Positions 51,285-60,624 of a DNA stretch of 64,000 bases are shown here, piece after piece (the first letter of the stretch is position 1; each line of letters opens with the position of its first letter). Source of the DNA: Lysobacter avium (GTDB taxonomy: Bacteria > Pseudomonadota > Gammaproteobacteria > Xanthomonadales > Xanthomonadaceae); assembly GCF_015209745.1 (NCBI RefSeq), contig NZ_CP063657.1:310001-374000 (forward strand). The letters run 5' to 3'. Made by a program: the position numbers and the translations under genes. The notes beneath the pieces are model-generated. The model had not been told where the DNA came from and did no database searches. It was given only the letters and a program-made list of their open reading frames with translations.

Positions 51285-53423
51285 ATGGCCCGCACACCCA
51301 CCCCCGACGACGCTTCCCGCATGCCGCCGAATCCTGACGCACATGCAACGGAAGACGCCGCCGACCACCAGCGCGGCAACGGCGACGAGCCCCAGCAGAT
51401 GGTCGCGGGCCAGCACGCCACGATGACCACCAACCAGGGTCTCGACATCAGCGACAACCAGAATTCGCTGAAGGCCAGTCCGCGGGGCCCGGTGCTGCTG
51501 GAAGACTTCATCCTGCGCGAGAAGATCCAGCACTTCGACCACGAACGCATTCCCGAGCGCATCGTCCATGCCCGCGGGTCCGCCGCGCACGGCCATTTCA
51601 AGCTGACCCGATCGCTGGCGGACTACACCACGGCGAAGATCCTGACCGAAGTCGGTGAGGAAACGCCGCTGTTCACCCGGTTTTCCACCGTCGCCGGCGG
51701 CAGTGGCTCGGTCGACACCCCGCGCGACGTGCGCGGCTTCGCGGTGAAGTTCTACACCAAGGAAGGCAACTGGGACCTGGTCGGCAACAACATCCCCGTG
51801 TTCTTCATCCAGGACGCGATGAAGTTTCCCGACCTTGTCCACGCGGTGAAGATGGAGCCCGACCGCGGCTACCCGCAGGCCGCCAGCGCCCATGACACGT
51901 TCTGGGATTTCGTCTCCCTGACCCCGGAGACCTTCCACACCGTGATCTGGGCGATGAGCGACCGCGCCATCCCGCGCTCGTTCCGGATGGTGGAAGGATT
52001 CGGCATCCACTCCTTCCGCCTGATCAACGCGGCGGGCAAGAGCACCTTCGTCAAGTACCACTGGCGGCCCCTGCTGGGCCTGCAATCCACGGTGTGGGAC
52101 GAGTCGGCCAAGCTGCAGGCCGCCGACAACGACTTCCTTCGCCGGGACCTGTTTGAAGCCATCCAGGCCGGCAAGCACCCGCAGTGGGAGTTGGCGGTCC
52201 AGCTGTTTACCCAGGAGGAAGCGGACGGCTTCCCGTTCGACCACCTCGACTCCACCAAGCTGATCCCCGAGGAACTCGTGCCGCTGACGGTCATCGGCAC
52301 GATGACGCTGGACCGTTGGCCGGACAACTTCTTCGCCGAAACCGAGCAGGTCGCGTTCTGCCCCTCGCACCTCGTTCCGGGGATGGACTTCAGCAACGAC
52401 CCGCTGCTGCAGGGCCGTCTGTTCTCCTACCCCGACACCCAGCTGTCGCGGCTGGGGTCGGTCAACTTCCACCAGTTGCCGATCAACGCGCCCAAGTGCC
52501 CGTTTGCCAACCAGCAGCGCGATGGCCACATGCAGATGCAGATCCCCAAGGGCCGGGTGAATTACGAGCCCAGCTCGCTGGATCCGACATCGGCCCGCGC
52601 CACGCCCGACGGATTCCGCAGCTTCGCCGAACGCGTCGGCACTGGCGATGTGGACGATGCGCCGAAAAGCCGGATCCGCGCAGAAAGCTTCGCCGACCAC
52701 TACAGCCAGGCGCGCCAGTTCTACCGCAGCCAGACGAAATACGAGCAGGCCCATATCGCCTCGGCGTTCGTGTTCGAGAACTCCAAGGTCGAGACCCTGC
52801 ACATCCGTGAACGCGTGGTCGGGCACCTGCGCCACATCGACGAGGACCTGGCCCAGCGCGTCGCCGACGGGTTGGGAATGGAGACGCTGCCCGATGCGCC
52901 GCCAACCGCGGTCCCGGCACGCGACATGCCCGAATCGCCGGCCCTGCAGATCATCGGCAAGATGAAGGACACCCTGGACGGTCGCAGCGTGGGGATCCTG
53001 ATCAACGATGGCAGCGCAGCAGCGACCGTCCAGTCCATACGCCAGGCGGCCGAAAGCGCCGGGGCAATGGTCAAGATCGTCGCGCCCAAGGTCGGTGGAG
53101 CGACCCTGGACGACGGCAGCAAGCTCGCCGCCGATGGCCAGCTGGCGGGCACGCCGTCGATGGTGTTCGACGCGGTGGCCGTGATCCTGTCGGACGACGG
53201 TGCCATCGCGTTGCTGGGAGAGAGCGCCGCGATCGACTTCGTGCGCGACGCCTTCGGTCACCTCAAGGCGATTGCCGCCGATGCCGGCGCGCAGAAGCTG
53301 CTGGACCGCGCCGGGATCGAGAAGGACGCCGGCATCGTCGCGGCCAGCGATGTCGATGCCTTCATCAAGGCTGCCAAAACCCGCCAATGGGAGCGCGAGA
53401 AGAAAGTCCGGATGCTGGCGTAG
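51285..53423 (+). CDS. katE: Large-subunit catalase (HPII type)
   Basis: Monofunctional haem catalase, 712 residues from ATG 51285 (AGGA seven bases upstream; ATG 51246 is the alternative). Catalytic His near 95 in RIVHARGSAAHGHFKL, catalytic Asn in NWDLVGNNIPVFFIQDA near 162-178, and the haem-ligating Tyr near 381 in RLFSYPDTQLSRLG. A C-terminal flavodoxin-like domain from about 545 (LDGRSVGILINDGSAAATVQ) marks the large-subunit clade. It detoxifies hydrogen peroxide in the cytoplasm. It stands alone, with no OxyR gene or recognisable site beside it. Confidence 0.97.
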   Translation: MARTPTPDDASRMPPNPDAHATEDAADHQRGNGDEPQQMVAGQHATMTTNQGLDISDNQNSLKASPRGPVLLEDFILREKIQHFDHERIPERIVHARGSAAHGHFKLTRSLADYTTAKILTEVGEETPLFTRFSTVAGGSGSVDTPRDVRGFAVKFYTKEGNWDLVGNNIPVFFIQDAMKFPDLVHAVKMEPDRGYPQAASAHDTFWDFVSLTPETFHTVIWAMSDRAIPRSFRMVEGFGIHSFRLINAAGKSTFVKYHWRPLLGLQSTVWDESAKLQAADNDFLRRDLFEAIQAGKHPQWELAVQLFTQEEADGFPFDHLDSTKLIPEELVPLTVIGTMTLDRWPDNFFAETEQVAFCPSHLVPGMDFSNDPLLQGRLFSYPDTQLSRLGSVNFHQLPINAPKCPFANQQRDGHMQMQIPKGRVNYEPSSLDPTSARATPDGFRSFAERVGTGDVDDAPKSRIRAESFADHYSQARQFYRSQTKYEQAHIASAFVFENSKVETLHIRERVVGHLRHIDEDLAQRVADGLGMETLPDAPPTAVPARDMPESPALQIIGKMKDTLDGRSVGILINDGSAAATVQSIRQAAESAGAMVKIVAPKVGGATLDDGSKLAADGQLAGTPSMVFDAVAVILSDDGAIALLGESAAIDFVRDAFGHLKAIAADAGAQKLLDRAGIEKDAGIVAASDVDAFIKAAKTRQWEREKKVRMLA

Positions 53424-53595
53424 CGTCGTCTGCTGCGGCAGCAACGCGGCGACTGCAGGTACCCGCACGCCCGGTACGGACCCAATTGGTTCCCGCGTAA
53501 GCACGTCGCGTCGGGAGTGCACGCGGATGCCTGACGCGTGCGCCGTTCAGCCCGGATCGTGTGGGGCAGGCAGAAATCGTCGAAAATGACCGGTT

Positions 53596-54672
53596 ATGAG
53601 CCCCGCCCACCATCGCGACGTCGCCGGTCGTACATCGGTTGCGTCCAACCAGTCCCGCTACCAGGCCTCGATCCGCCTGTCCGTCGCCCCGATGATGGAC
53701 TGGACCGATTCCCACTGCCGTGTCTTCCATCGCCTGCTTGCGCCCAACGCGCGCCTGTATTCGGAGATGGTCCACGCCAATGCGGTGATCCATGGCGACC
53801 AGGGGCGGTTGCTGGCGATGGACCCGGTCGAGCACCCCGTCGCGCTGCAACTGGGTGGCAGCGAGCCGGAGTTGCTCGCGCAGGCGGCGCGCATCGGCGC
53901 GCATACCGGATTTGACGAGATCAACCTCAACTGCGGTTGCCCCTCCGATCGGGTCCAGGCCGGCCGGTTCGGCGCCTGCCTGATGCGCGAGCCGGCGCTG
54001 GTCGCCGCATCGGTCAAGGCGATGATCGGCAGCTGCGACGTCCCGGTAACGGTCAAATGCCGCCTCGGGGTCGACGATGACCATGACTACGGCCGCTTCC
54101 GCGCCTTCATCGACGAGGTCGCCGATGCGGGCTGCACTATGTTTGTCGTGCACGCGCGCAACGCGTGGCTGAAAGGCCTGTCGCCCAAGGAGAACCGCGA
54201 TGTGCCGCCGCTGCGCTACGACTGGGCGTACCGGCTCAAGGCAGAACGCCCGGACCTGCAGGTGATCGTCAACGGCGGCATCAACGACGCCGATGAGGCC
54301 ACCATGCACCTGGATCATGTTGACGGCGCGATGCTCGGTCGCGCCGCCTACCACGACCCCTACCTGCTGCACCGGCTGGATGTGGCGTGGTTTGGCGGCG
54401 AGCTTCGCTCGCGCGCCGAGTTGTTGCGCGCCTACCGACCGTATGTGGAGGCGCAACTGGAGCGCGGGGTGTACCTAAAGCACATCGTCCGTCATGTGCT
54501 GGGGTTGTTCGCCGGCCAGCACGGCGGCCGCGCATTCCGCCAGGTACTCAGCGAGGGCGCACACAAACCTGGCGCCGACTGGTCGCTGATCGAACGCGCG
54601 GTGGCCATCACCGGGTCCTTTGCATACGATGCCGCGGCCTCCATTCCTTCTTCCGCCACGGGCCGCCCATGA
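53596..54672 (+). CDS. dusA: tRNA-dihydrouridine synthase A
   Basis: FMN enzyme that reduces uridine in the D-loop of tRNA. 358 residues. LSVAPMMDWTDSHCRVFHRL near 28-47 is the DusA-type FMN site, followed by EINLNCGCPSDRVQAGRFGA near 113-132 with the catalytic Cys three residues further (FGACLM), VPVTVKCRLGVDD near 148 and VNGGINDADEATMHLDHVDG near 224. The MMDWTD variant distinguishes DusA from DusB/C. Its stop overlaps the CtlX-like gene (ATGA). Confidence 0.96.
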   Translation: MSPAHHRDVAGRTSVASNQSRYQASIRLSVAPMMDWTDSHCRVFHRLLAPNARLYSEMVHANAVIHGDQGRLLAMDPVEHPVALQLGGSEPELLAQAARIGAHTGFDEINLNCGCPSDRVQAGRFGACLMREPALVAASVKAMIGSCDVPVTVKCRLGVDDDHDYGRFRAFIDEVADAGCTMFVVHARNAWLKGLSPKENRDVPPLRYDWAYRLKAERPDLQVIVNGGINDADEATMHLDHVDGAMLGRAAYHDPYLLHRLDVAWFGGELRSRAELLRAYRPYVEAQLERGVYLKHIVRHVLGLFAGQHGGRAFRQVLSEGAHKPGADWSLIERAVAITGSFAYDAAASIPSSATGRP

Positions 54673-55592
54673 TCACGCGAGACACAGCCAGCTTCCTCCA
54701 AATCGCCACCACGGCGGCGCCCGACTTCGGCCCAGCGACCGCCCGCGCCGCCTTCATGGTGGCCCCCGACGGTTTCCAGCTGGCCGAGCAGTCCGCCGCC
54801 GACAACCGCTACATGGCGCCGGCCGACGGCTTCGATGCCGCCCGCGCATCGGCCCAGCACCGCGACCTGCAGCGTGCGATCTCGCAGGTACTGCCGACCG
54901 TGTGTTTCGCCGGCGATCCCGAAACGCCGGACGCGCTGTTCCCGAACAATGTCTTCGGCACCGCGCGGGTGGACGGGCAGGCGCGCTACGTCATCGGCCG
55001 CATGCGCCACCCGGTGCGCCAGCGTGAAGCCGGGCGCGCGGACATCCGCGGGTTCTTCGGCGATGTGCTCGGCTACGCACCCGTCGACCTCTCGGAGCAG
55101 CCACACCCCTGCGAGTTGACCGGTGCCCTGGTGATCGATCGCGCTCGCGGACTGGGATTCGCCGGCTTGTCGGAGCGCTGCGACGAGCAGGGCGCGCGCC
55201 TGATGCACGAAGCTTTCGGCTTGCGCGCCACCCTGATGTTCGACCTCGCCCCCGGCGAGTACCACACCAATGTGGTGCTGGCGGTACTGGCCGGGCGCGC
55301 GGCGGTGATCTGCCCGCGCGGGTTTGCCGATGCTTCGGTGATCCGGGCGCTCGACTCGCTGTATGGCCCGCGCGCGATCCAGCTCGCGCCGGGCGAGCAC
55401 GCTGCTTTCGCCGGCAACTGCATCGCCCTGTCCGATGATCGCGTCTGGATGAGTGCGCACGCCGGCCGCTCCCTGCAGCCGTCGACCCGCGAGGCGTTCG
55501 CGGCCGCCGGCTTCACCGTGGACACCGTCGAGCTGGACGCGATCGAGGCCGGCGGCGGCTCGCTGCGCTGCTGCATCGGAGAAGTGTTCTGA
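54669..55592 (+). CDS. ctlX: Citrulline/arginine hydrolase-like guanidino-modifying enzyme (CtlX type)
   Basis: 307 residues, amidinotransferase/arginine deiminase superfamily. The substrate-binding Asn pair region FPNNVFGTARVDG near 95-107, the catalytic His in APGEYHTNVVLAVLAGRAAV near 195-214 and a C-terminal Cys in GGGSLRCCIGEVF at the end supply the expected Cys-His-acid set. Length and the RCCIGE ending fit the family annotated CtlX, implicated in citrulline or arginine breakdown. Translation is coupled to dusA, although the functions have no obvious link. Confidence 0.82.
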   Translation: MITRDTASFLQIATTAAPDFGPATARAAFMVAPDGFQLAEQSAADNRYMAPADGFDAARASAQHRDLQRAISQVLPTVCFAGDPETPDALFPNNVFGTARVDGQARYVIGRMRHPVRQREAGRADIRGFFGDVLGYAPVDLSEQPHPCELTGALVIDRARGLGFAGLSERCDEQGARLMHEAFGLRATLMFDLAPGEYHTNVVLAVLAGRAAVICPRGFADASVIRALDSLYGPRAIQLAPGEHAAFAGNCIALSDDRVWMSAHAGRSLQPSTREAFAAAGFTVDTVELDAIEAGGGSLRCCIGEVF

Positions 55593-55649
55593 GTTGACGT
55601 CGCGCGCCCGGCGGGTCCAGTCTGAATGGCCCGTGGATGTAAAAAAAAA

Positions 55650-55666
55650 GTTCAGACCGGATTCAC
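55650..55666 (+). promoter_or_regulatory. Possible PhoP-type direct repeat before the PepSY gene
   Basis: GTTCAG (55650-55655), five bases, ATTCAC (55661-55666): hexamer direct repeats with an 11-base period, as in PhoP-family boxes, just after a run of nine A. It lies about 63 bases before the PepSY ATG and upstream of phoP, where autoregulation is common. Only a weak consensus match. Confidence 0.3.
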
Positions 55667-55728
55667 TGCCTCGTCCCGAGAATGAATCGCTGAAATCCGA
55701 AGCTGCCGACGCGCTCCGTCCGTTCAAC

Positions 55729-56130
55729 ATGCCCAGCTCTACCGTTCTTGCTGCCATATGCCTGACGCTTCTTGCGGCCACCACCGCGGTCGCCGGCAGC
55801 GCGGTGGCGCAGACCCGTGACAAGGCGCGCGAGCCGGACCGGGAACGCGTCATCCGCGACGAGGGGCGGAGCGGTCACAGCAGCGCCAGCCACCGCGAAC
55901 TCTCCGATGCGGTGCGCCGGGTCGAGCGCCGCACCGGCGGCCAGGTCCTCAGTGCCGAACGCGTGCCCTACGATGGCCGGGACGTCAGCCGGGTCAAGAT
56001 CGTTGATTCCAGTGGGCGGGTGCGGGTCTACGTCGATGATCCGGCGCGCGGCGGCAACGAGCCGCCCAGCCGCGGCGGGCCACAGTCGCCATCGCAGCGT
56101 CCTGTCTCTACACGCCGCGCCGACAACTGA
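55729..56130 (+). CDS. PepSY-domain exported protein preceding the PhoP/PhoQ pair
   Basis: 133 residues. A signal peptide (STVLAAICLTLLAATTAVAG near 4-23) ends near SAVAQT. A single PepSY-like domain follows at about 53-103 (LSDAVRRVERRTGGQVLSAE, VSRVKIVDSSGRVRVYVDDP), then a Pro/Ser-rich tail. Small PepSY proteins are often encoded just before PhoP/PhoQ-type systems and may modulate the sensor from the periplasm. It lies 66 bases before the response regulator. An earlier open frame is not protein-like. Confidence 0.85.
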   Translation: MPSSTVLAAICLTLLAATTAVAGSAVAQTRDKAREPDRERVIRDEGRSGHSSASHRELSDAVRRVERRTGGQVLSAERVPYDGRDVSRVKIVDSSGRVRVYVDDPARGGNEPPSRGGPQSPSQRPVSTRRADN

Positions 56131-56196
56131 GGCATCATCTTGGTGGCATGACCCGCCTGTTCAGGTGGAGCGACACACAAGTCTCAAGGAGTATCC

Positions 56197-56880
56197 ATGC
56201 GAATCCTGCTGGTGGAAGACGAAGCGCCGTTGCGCGAGACCCTCGCGGCCCGCCTGAAACGCGAAGGGTATGCAGTGGATGCCGCCCAGGACGGCGAAGA
56301 GGGCCTGTACATGGGCCGCGAAGTCCCGTTCGATCTCGGCATCATCGATCTGGGCCTGCCCAAGATGTCGGGCATGGAACTGATCCAGGCCCTGCGCGAC
56401 GAGGGCAAGAAATTTCCCATCCTGATCCTGACCGCGCGTTCCAGCTGGCAGGACAAGGTCGAAGGCCTCAAGCACGGCGCGGACGACTACCTGGTCAAGC
56501 CCTTCCACGTCGAGGAATTGCTGGCCCGGATCAACGCGCTGGTCCGCCGCGCCGCCGGCTGGAGCAAGCCGACCCTGGAATGCGGTCCGGTGACCCTCGA
56601 CTTGGCGGCGCAGACCGTCAGCGTGGACGACGCGAACGTCGACCTCACCAGCTACGAGTACAAGGTGCTGGAGTACCTGATGATGCACGCCGGTGAACTG
56701 GTCTCCAAGGCCGACCTCACCGAGCACATCTACCAGCAGGACTTCGACCGTGACTCCAACGTGCTGGAGGTCTTCATCGGCCGCCTGCGCAAGAAGCTGG
56801 ATCCCGAAGGCACCCTGAAACCGATCGAGACGGTGCGTGGCCGTGGTTACCGCTTTGCCCTGCCGCGCAGCGGCGAGTAG
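56197..56880 (+). CDS. phoP: OmpR-family response regulator, PhoP-like
   Basis: 227 residues. Receiver domain at 1-115 with Glu7/Asp8 and phosphoacceptor Asp51 (LGIIDLGLPKMSG), Lys in DDYLVKPFHVEELLARI near 98-114. Winged-helix DNA-binding domain at about 130-225 with VDLTSYEYKVLEYLMMHAGE and SNVLEVFIGRLRKKL. The PhoQ-like kinase follows after 24 bases. The PhoP label rests on subfamily resemblance and the PepSY-PhoP-PhoQ order. Confidence 0.94.
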   Translation: MRILLVEDEAPLRETLAARLKREGYAVDAAQDGEEGLYMGREVPFDLGIIDLGLPKMSGMELIQALRDEGKKFPILILTARSSWQDKVEGLKHGADDYLVKPFHVEELLARINALVRRAAGWSKPTLECGPVTLDLAAQTVSVDDANVDLTSYEYKVLEYLMMHAGELVSKADLTEHIYQQDFDRDSNVLEVFIGRLRKKLDPEGTLKPIETVRGRGYRFALPRSGE

Positions 56881-56904
56881 TTCCGCCCCGGGTACCCTGC
56901 ACGC

Positions 56905-58302
56905 ATGAGCCGGGCGCAGCCCAGCTCCCTGCAGGCGCGCCAACTGCTCGCAGCCAGTCTTGGCCTCGTCGCGTTCCTGGCGCTTGCCGGCGTAGCGCTG
57001 GACCGGGCGTTCCTGGACACCGCCGAGAGCAACCTCTACCAGCGCATGCGCAGCTACGCGCTGGCCTACGCGGACAGCGATTTTGCCCGCGATGGCACCT
57101 TCATCCCGCCCTACATGCCGCCCGATCCGCGTTTCGACCGGCCCGGCAGCGGCCTGTACGCCGAGGTCGTGCTGCCCAACGGCCTGGAGTGGAACTCGTC
57201 CTCCTCGGTCGGCCCGCTGCTCCCCGAAGGGCGCCTGCTGGAAGCCCGCTCGGAGATCTTCGAGGGCCCGCTGGAAATTACCGAGATCAGCGGCGAGCCG
57301 GGCCAGGCGTACCGCTATGGCCGCGGCCTGATCTACGCCAGCGGCGACGATCCCGACGCGGAATTTCCGTACACGATCTACATCCTGGAGGACACCGCCG
57401 CGCTGAGCCGCCAGGTGGAGGTCTTCCGCCGCGCTTTGTGGCGCTACCTGGGCGGCGCGGGGCTTGTACTGCTGCTGCTGCAGGGCCTGATCCTGCGCTG
57501 GAGCCTGCATCCCCTGCGGCGGGTGATCGAGGAGCTCAAGCAGGTCCAGCGCGGGGTGACCTCGCGCATGAGCGAGCGCCATCCGCGCGAGCTGGAGCCG
57601 CTGGCCGAGAGCATCAACGCGTTCATCGAAAGCGAGCGCGAGAACCTGGACCAGCAGCGCAATACCTTGGCCGATCTGGCCCACAGCCTGAAGACGCCGT
57701 TGGCCGTGCTGCGCACTCGCCTGGATGACGACGCGCCGGAGACGGAACTGCGCGAGGACGTCGCCACCCAGTTGCAGCGGATGAGCGACCTGGTGTCTTA
57801 CCAGCTGGCACGCGCGGCGTCCGGCGGCCATGCGCTGTTCTCCGCTCCGGTGGATGTGGAGCCGCATGCCGAAGCACTGGTGCAAAGCCTGGAGAAGGTT
57901 TACGCCGCGAAGGGTGCGCTGTGCGAGTTCGATCTTGCACCGGGCGTGCAGTTCCACGGCGAAGTCGGTGACCTCCAGGAGCTGCTGGGCAACCTGCTGG
58001 AGAACGCGTTCAAGTGGGCGCGCTCGCGCGTATTGTTGACGGTCAAGCCCGGCGAAGTCGCCCCCAACCGCAGGCCGGGCCTGTTGATCACCGTGGATGA
58101 CGATGGACCGGGCATCGCCCCGGAGAAGGTCGCCCTGGTCTTGCAGCGCGGCGTGCGCGGCGACGAGCGCGTGCAGGGTCACGGTATCGGCCTGGCGATC
58201 GTGCAGGACATCATCCGCAGCTATCGCGGCACGCTCGACGTCGGGGCCTCGGAAGAGCTTGGTGGCGCCAAGTTCGAGGTGCGTCTGCCGCCGCGGATCT
58301 GA
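56905..58302 (+). CDS. phoQ: Sensor histidine kinase, PhoQ-like
   Basis: 465 residues. Helix 1 near 14-32, a periplasmic sensor domain at about 35-170 rich in Pro, Asp and Glu (PPYMPPDPRFDRPGSGLYAE), helix 2 near 180-200 (LGGAGLVLLLLQGLILRWSL), a HAMP-like linker, then the dimerisation His near 259 in LADLAHSLKTPLAVLRTRLD and an ATPase domain with LLGNLLENAFKWARSRVLL and VQGHGIGLAIVQDIIRSYRG. The acidic periplasmic domain fits a cation or peptide sensor. Convergent with mtfA, six bases away. Confidence 0.94.
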   Translation: MSRAQPSSLQARQLLAASLGLVAFLALAGVALDRAFLDTAESNLYQRMRSYALAYADSDFARDGTFIPPYMPPDPRFDRPGSGLYAEVVLPNGLEWNSSSSVGPLLPEGRLLEARSEIFEGPLEITEISGEPGQAYRYGRGLIYASGDDPDAEFPYTIYILEDTAALSRQVEVFRRALWRYLGGAGLVLLLLQGLILRWSLHPLRRVIEELKQVQRGVTSRMSERHPRELEPLAESINAFIESERENLDQQRNTLADLAHSLKTPLAVLRTRLDDDAPETELREDVATQLQRMSDLVSYQLARAASGGHALFSAPVDVEPHAEALVQSLEKVYAAKGALCEFDLAPGVQFHGEVGDLQELLGNLLENAFKWARSRVLLTVKPGEVAPNRRPGLLITVDDDGPGIAPEKVALVLQRGVRGDERVQGHGIGLAIVQDIIRSYRGTLDVGASEELGGAKFEVRLPPRI

Positions 58303-58308
58303 GTCGCA

Positions 58309-59052
58309 TCAAGCCGCGGCGAAGGGTGCAGCGCCGTACAGGCGGACCAGGTGCGCCGCCACCTCGGGCATGGCCTTGTGCAGCGTGGCCGGATCGCTGA
58401 AGTGGTACTCGGTGACCACCGCGAAGAACTCCTCCGGCGCCTCGGCCGCGTAGGGATCGATCGCGCTTGGCAGCCCCGCTTCCACGTTTGCCACCAGCCC
58501 CTCGTAGGCATGCTGGAAATCGCCCGCCCATTCCAGCTGCCAGTCGCGCGGCAGCGGCGGAGTGCCATCGAGCACGCCGTCAAGCGCGTCCAGCTTGTGG
58601 GCGATTTCGTGGGCGGCCACGCAGAACCCGGCGCGCGGATTGGCGCAGTCCGCCATGACATCCGCCCAGGACAGGATCACCGGGCCCGCCTCCCAGGCCT
58701 CGCCGATCAACTCGTCGCTGCCTTCGTGCAGCACACCGGCGGCGTCCATGTGGCTGCGCTCGACCCGGAACGCGTCCGGGTAGACGATCAGCTGCGACCA
58801 GCCGTGCAATCCCTCCTCGCCGAACTCCAGCAGCGGCAGGCAGCATAGAGCAGCGAGCATCGCGCGCTGCGTCCGACCGAGCTGAAGCCCGGCCACCGGC
58901 GTGATGGTCTTCTCGTTGAGGAAGAGGGAGGCGAGTGCGTGCAGACGCTGGTCCCGTTCGCCGTCCAGCGCGGCGACCCACGGGAGCGCAACGCGCACTT
59001 CGGCCCAGACCGACGCATCGATGGGCGCCGGAGGGCGCCACCAGCGGCGCAT
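58309..59052 (-). CDS. mtfA: MtfA-family zinc-dependent peptidase
   Basis: 247 residues from ATG 59052. The HExxH zinc motif is in FCVAAHEIAHKLDALDG near 140-156, with LFLNEKTITPVAGLQLGRTQ near 42 and EEFFAVVTEYHFSDPATLHK near 213-232 supplying the third ligand region. In E. coli MtfA binds the repressor Mlc and has aminopeptidase activity, linking it to sugar uptake; no Mlc gene is visible here. A longer open frame exists upstream, but family sequence begins near MRRWWRPP. Confidence 0.93.
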   Translation of the reverse strand: MRRWWRPPAPIDASVWAEVRVALPWVAALDGERDQRLHALASLFLNEKTITPVAGLQLGRTQRAMLAALCCLPLLEFGEEGLHGWSQLIVYPDAFRVERSHMDAAGVLHEGSDELIGEAWEAGPVILSWADVMADCANPRAGFCVAAHEIAHKLDALDGVLDGTPPLPRDWQLEWAGDFQHAYEGLVANVEAGLPSAIDPYAAEAPEEFFAVVTEYHFSDPATLHKAMPEVAAHLVRLYGAAPFAAA

Positions 59053-59132
59053 CAGACGGATCACAGGATTTGGATCAAAGCACTTTGAAGCGATGGGTCC
59101 GGCGCAACCCAGCCCGGCAAAAGGGATGCGTC

Positions 59133-59393
59133 CTAGCGGAACATGCCCGGCAGGAAACTGTGCCAACGGGTCGACTGGGACCGGTTGGTCGGCAGATCGC
59201 CGTGGATGTCAGGGGTCAGCTTGCTCTCACGCGAAGGCGCCGTGCGGTCGGCGGCGGCGGCCGCCGGGGCTTCGCGCTCAGCGCTGCTGCCCGGGGGACA
59301 ATCGGAGCCATCGGGTGCACTCATGCTGCCCTCGCCGGCCACTGCCGCCGAGCTCATCAAGGCGATCAACAGGAACATGGAGATCCGGAGCAT
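59133..59393 (-). CDS. Small exported protein of unknown function
   Basis: 86 residues. A signal peptide is clear (MLRISMFLLIALMSSAAVAG at 1-20), and the mature part is short, Ala/Ser/Pro-rich and without a recognisable fold, ending THRWHS-like (TRWHSFLPGMFR). It lies 80 bases upstream of mtfA on the same strand and is divergent from birA. It may be a genuine small periplasmic protein; no function is proposed. Confidence 0.55.
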   Translation of the reverse strand: MLRISMFLLIALMSSAAVAGEGSMSAPDGSDCPPGSSAEREAPAAAAADRTAPSRESKLTPDIHGDLPTNRSQSTRWHSFLPGMFR

Positions 59394-59565
59394 AGGCACC
59401 TCGGTCGGCCGGGCAGGTCCCAGCCAGTGCTTGACTATAACGCGAAACGACTTGACGAATATGACCCGACGTCATATGGATGGGAGCTGGGTATTGTTCC
59501 GTTACAGGCTTGGACCAGAAGCCTGCGTCAGCAGCCCGGCGCGCCACTCGCGCATAATCGGTCGC

Positions 59566-60624
59566 ATGGCAGCTCCACCCACCACTGTCGGCGCGTCGAG
59601 CGCGGAAAGTCCAGCCAACGAGCCGGCGGACGAGCGCGCGCTGCTCGCCCGCCTCATTGAGGGACCGATCCCGGCTGACGCCCGGGCCGGGAATGACGGG
59701 TCGGACGCCGCCGCCCTCTGGCAACGCGTCCAGGACCTGCAGCGAGCAGGGGTTCCGATCGACGAAGAGATCGACGGCGGCTATCGGCTGACTCAACCCT
59801 TCGACCTCCTCGACAACCACGCCATTGTCGGGGCGCTGCCCGCGCCGGTACGGGCGCGAATCGCCTCGCTGGAAGTCGCCTGGGTACTGGGCTCCACCAA
59901 CAGCGAGCTGCAACGACGTCCGGGCGCCGCGGATGGCGCGGCCAGCGTGCTGCTCGCCGAACGCCAGACGGCTGGTCGCGGCCGCCGCGGCAAGGAGTGG
60001 AGTTCGCCACTGGGCGCCCATGTTTACCTGTCGCTGGCGCGCACGTTCGGTGGTGGCTGGGCACGGCTGGGTGGACTGAGCCTGGTGGCCGGCGTGGCTA
60101 CGGTTGATGCGCTCCACGCACTCGGTTACGGCATGGTGCGGCTGAAATGGCCGAACGATCTGGTCGTCCCGGCGGCGGATGGCGACCTGCGCAAGCTGGG
60201 CGGGCTGCTCGTCGACGGCGGCGGCGACCACGCCGGACCCGCGCGTGCGGTGATCGGGCTTGGCTTGAACGTACGCATGCCGGAGCGCTTCGGTGTCCTT
60301 ATCGACCAGTCCTGGTGCGATCTGGCGCAACTGCCGGTTGCCACGCCGCCGCGCAGTGCCATCGCGGCGGCGATCATCGCGCGCTGGGTACCGGCGCTGG
60401 ATGAGTTCAACCGGGACGGGCTTTGCGGATTCCTGACTCGCTACGCGGCAATGGACGCGATCGCCGGCCAGCCGGTGCGGATCAGCAGCGAAACCAGCTG
60501 CATCGACGGGGTGGCCCTTGGACTGGCGGGAGACGGCTCCCTGCGCGTACGGACGGGCGATGGCGCCGAGCGCTGTTTCCACGCCGGCGAGGTGAGCGTG
60601 CGCAGGGTCAAGGCGGATTCATGA
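59566..60624 (+). CDS. birA: Bifunctional biotin ligase/biotin operon repressor BirA
   Basis: Attaches biotin to acetyl-CoA carboxylase; 352 residues. An N-terminal winged-helix region at about 20-90 (ALWQRVQDLQRAGVPIDEEI) suggests repressor function too. The catalytic domain has the biotinyl-AMP loop TAGRGRRGKEWSSP near 135-148, RLKWPNDLVV near 192 and GLGLNVRMPE near 231, with a C-terminal SH3-like domain. An N-terminal tail of about 25 residues is Ala/Pro/Glu-rich. Coupled to coaX by an ATGA overlap. Confidence 0.95.
   Translation: MAAPPTTVGASSAESPANEPADERALLARLIEGPIPADARAGNDGSDAAALWQRVQDLQRAGVPIDEEIDGGYRLTQPFDLLDNHAIVGALPAPVRARIASLEVAWVLGSTNSELQRRPGAADGAASVLLAERQTAGRGRRGKEWSSPLGAHVYLSLARTFGGGWARLGGLSLVAGVATVDALHALGYGMVRLKWPNDLVVPAADGDLRKLGGLLVDGGGDHAGPARAVIGLGLNVRMPERFGVLIDQSWCDLAQLPVATPPRSAIAAAIIARWVPALDEFNRDGLCGFLTRYAAMDAIAGQPVRISSETSCIDGVALGLAGDGSLRVRTGDGAERCFHAGEVSVRRVKADS

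Noticed and set aside
56161..58182. A 673-codon minus-strand frame opposite phoP-phoQ
   Set aside because: Shadow of the two-component genes; no ribosome site and His/Gln/Arg-rich composition.
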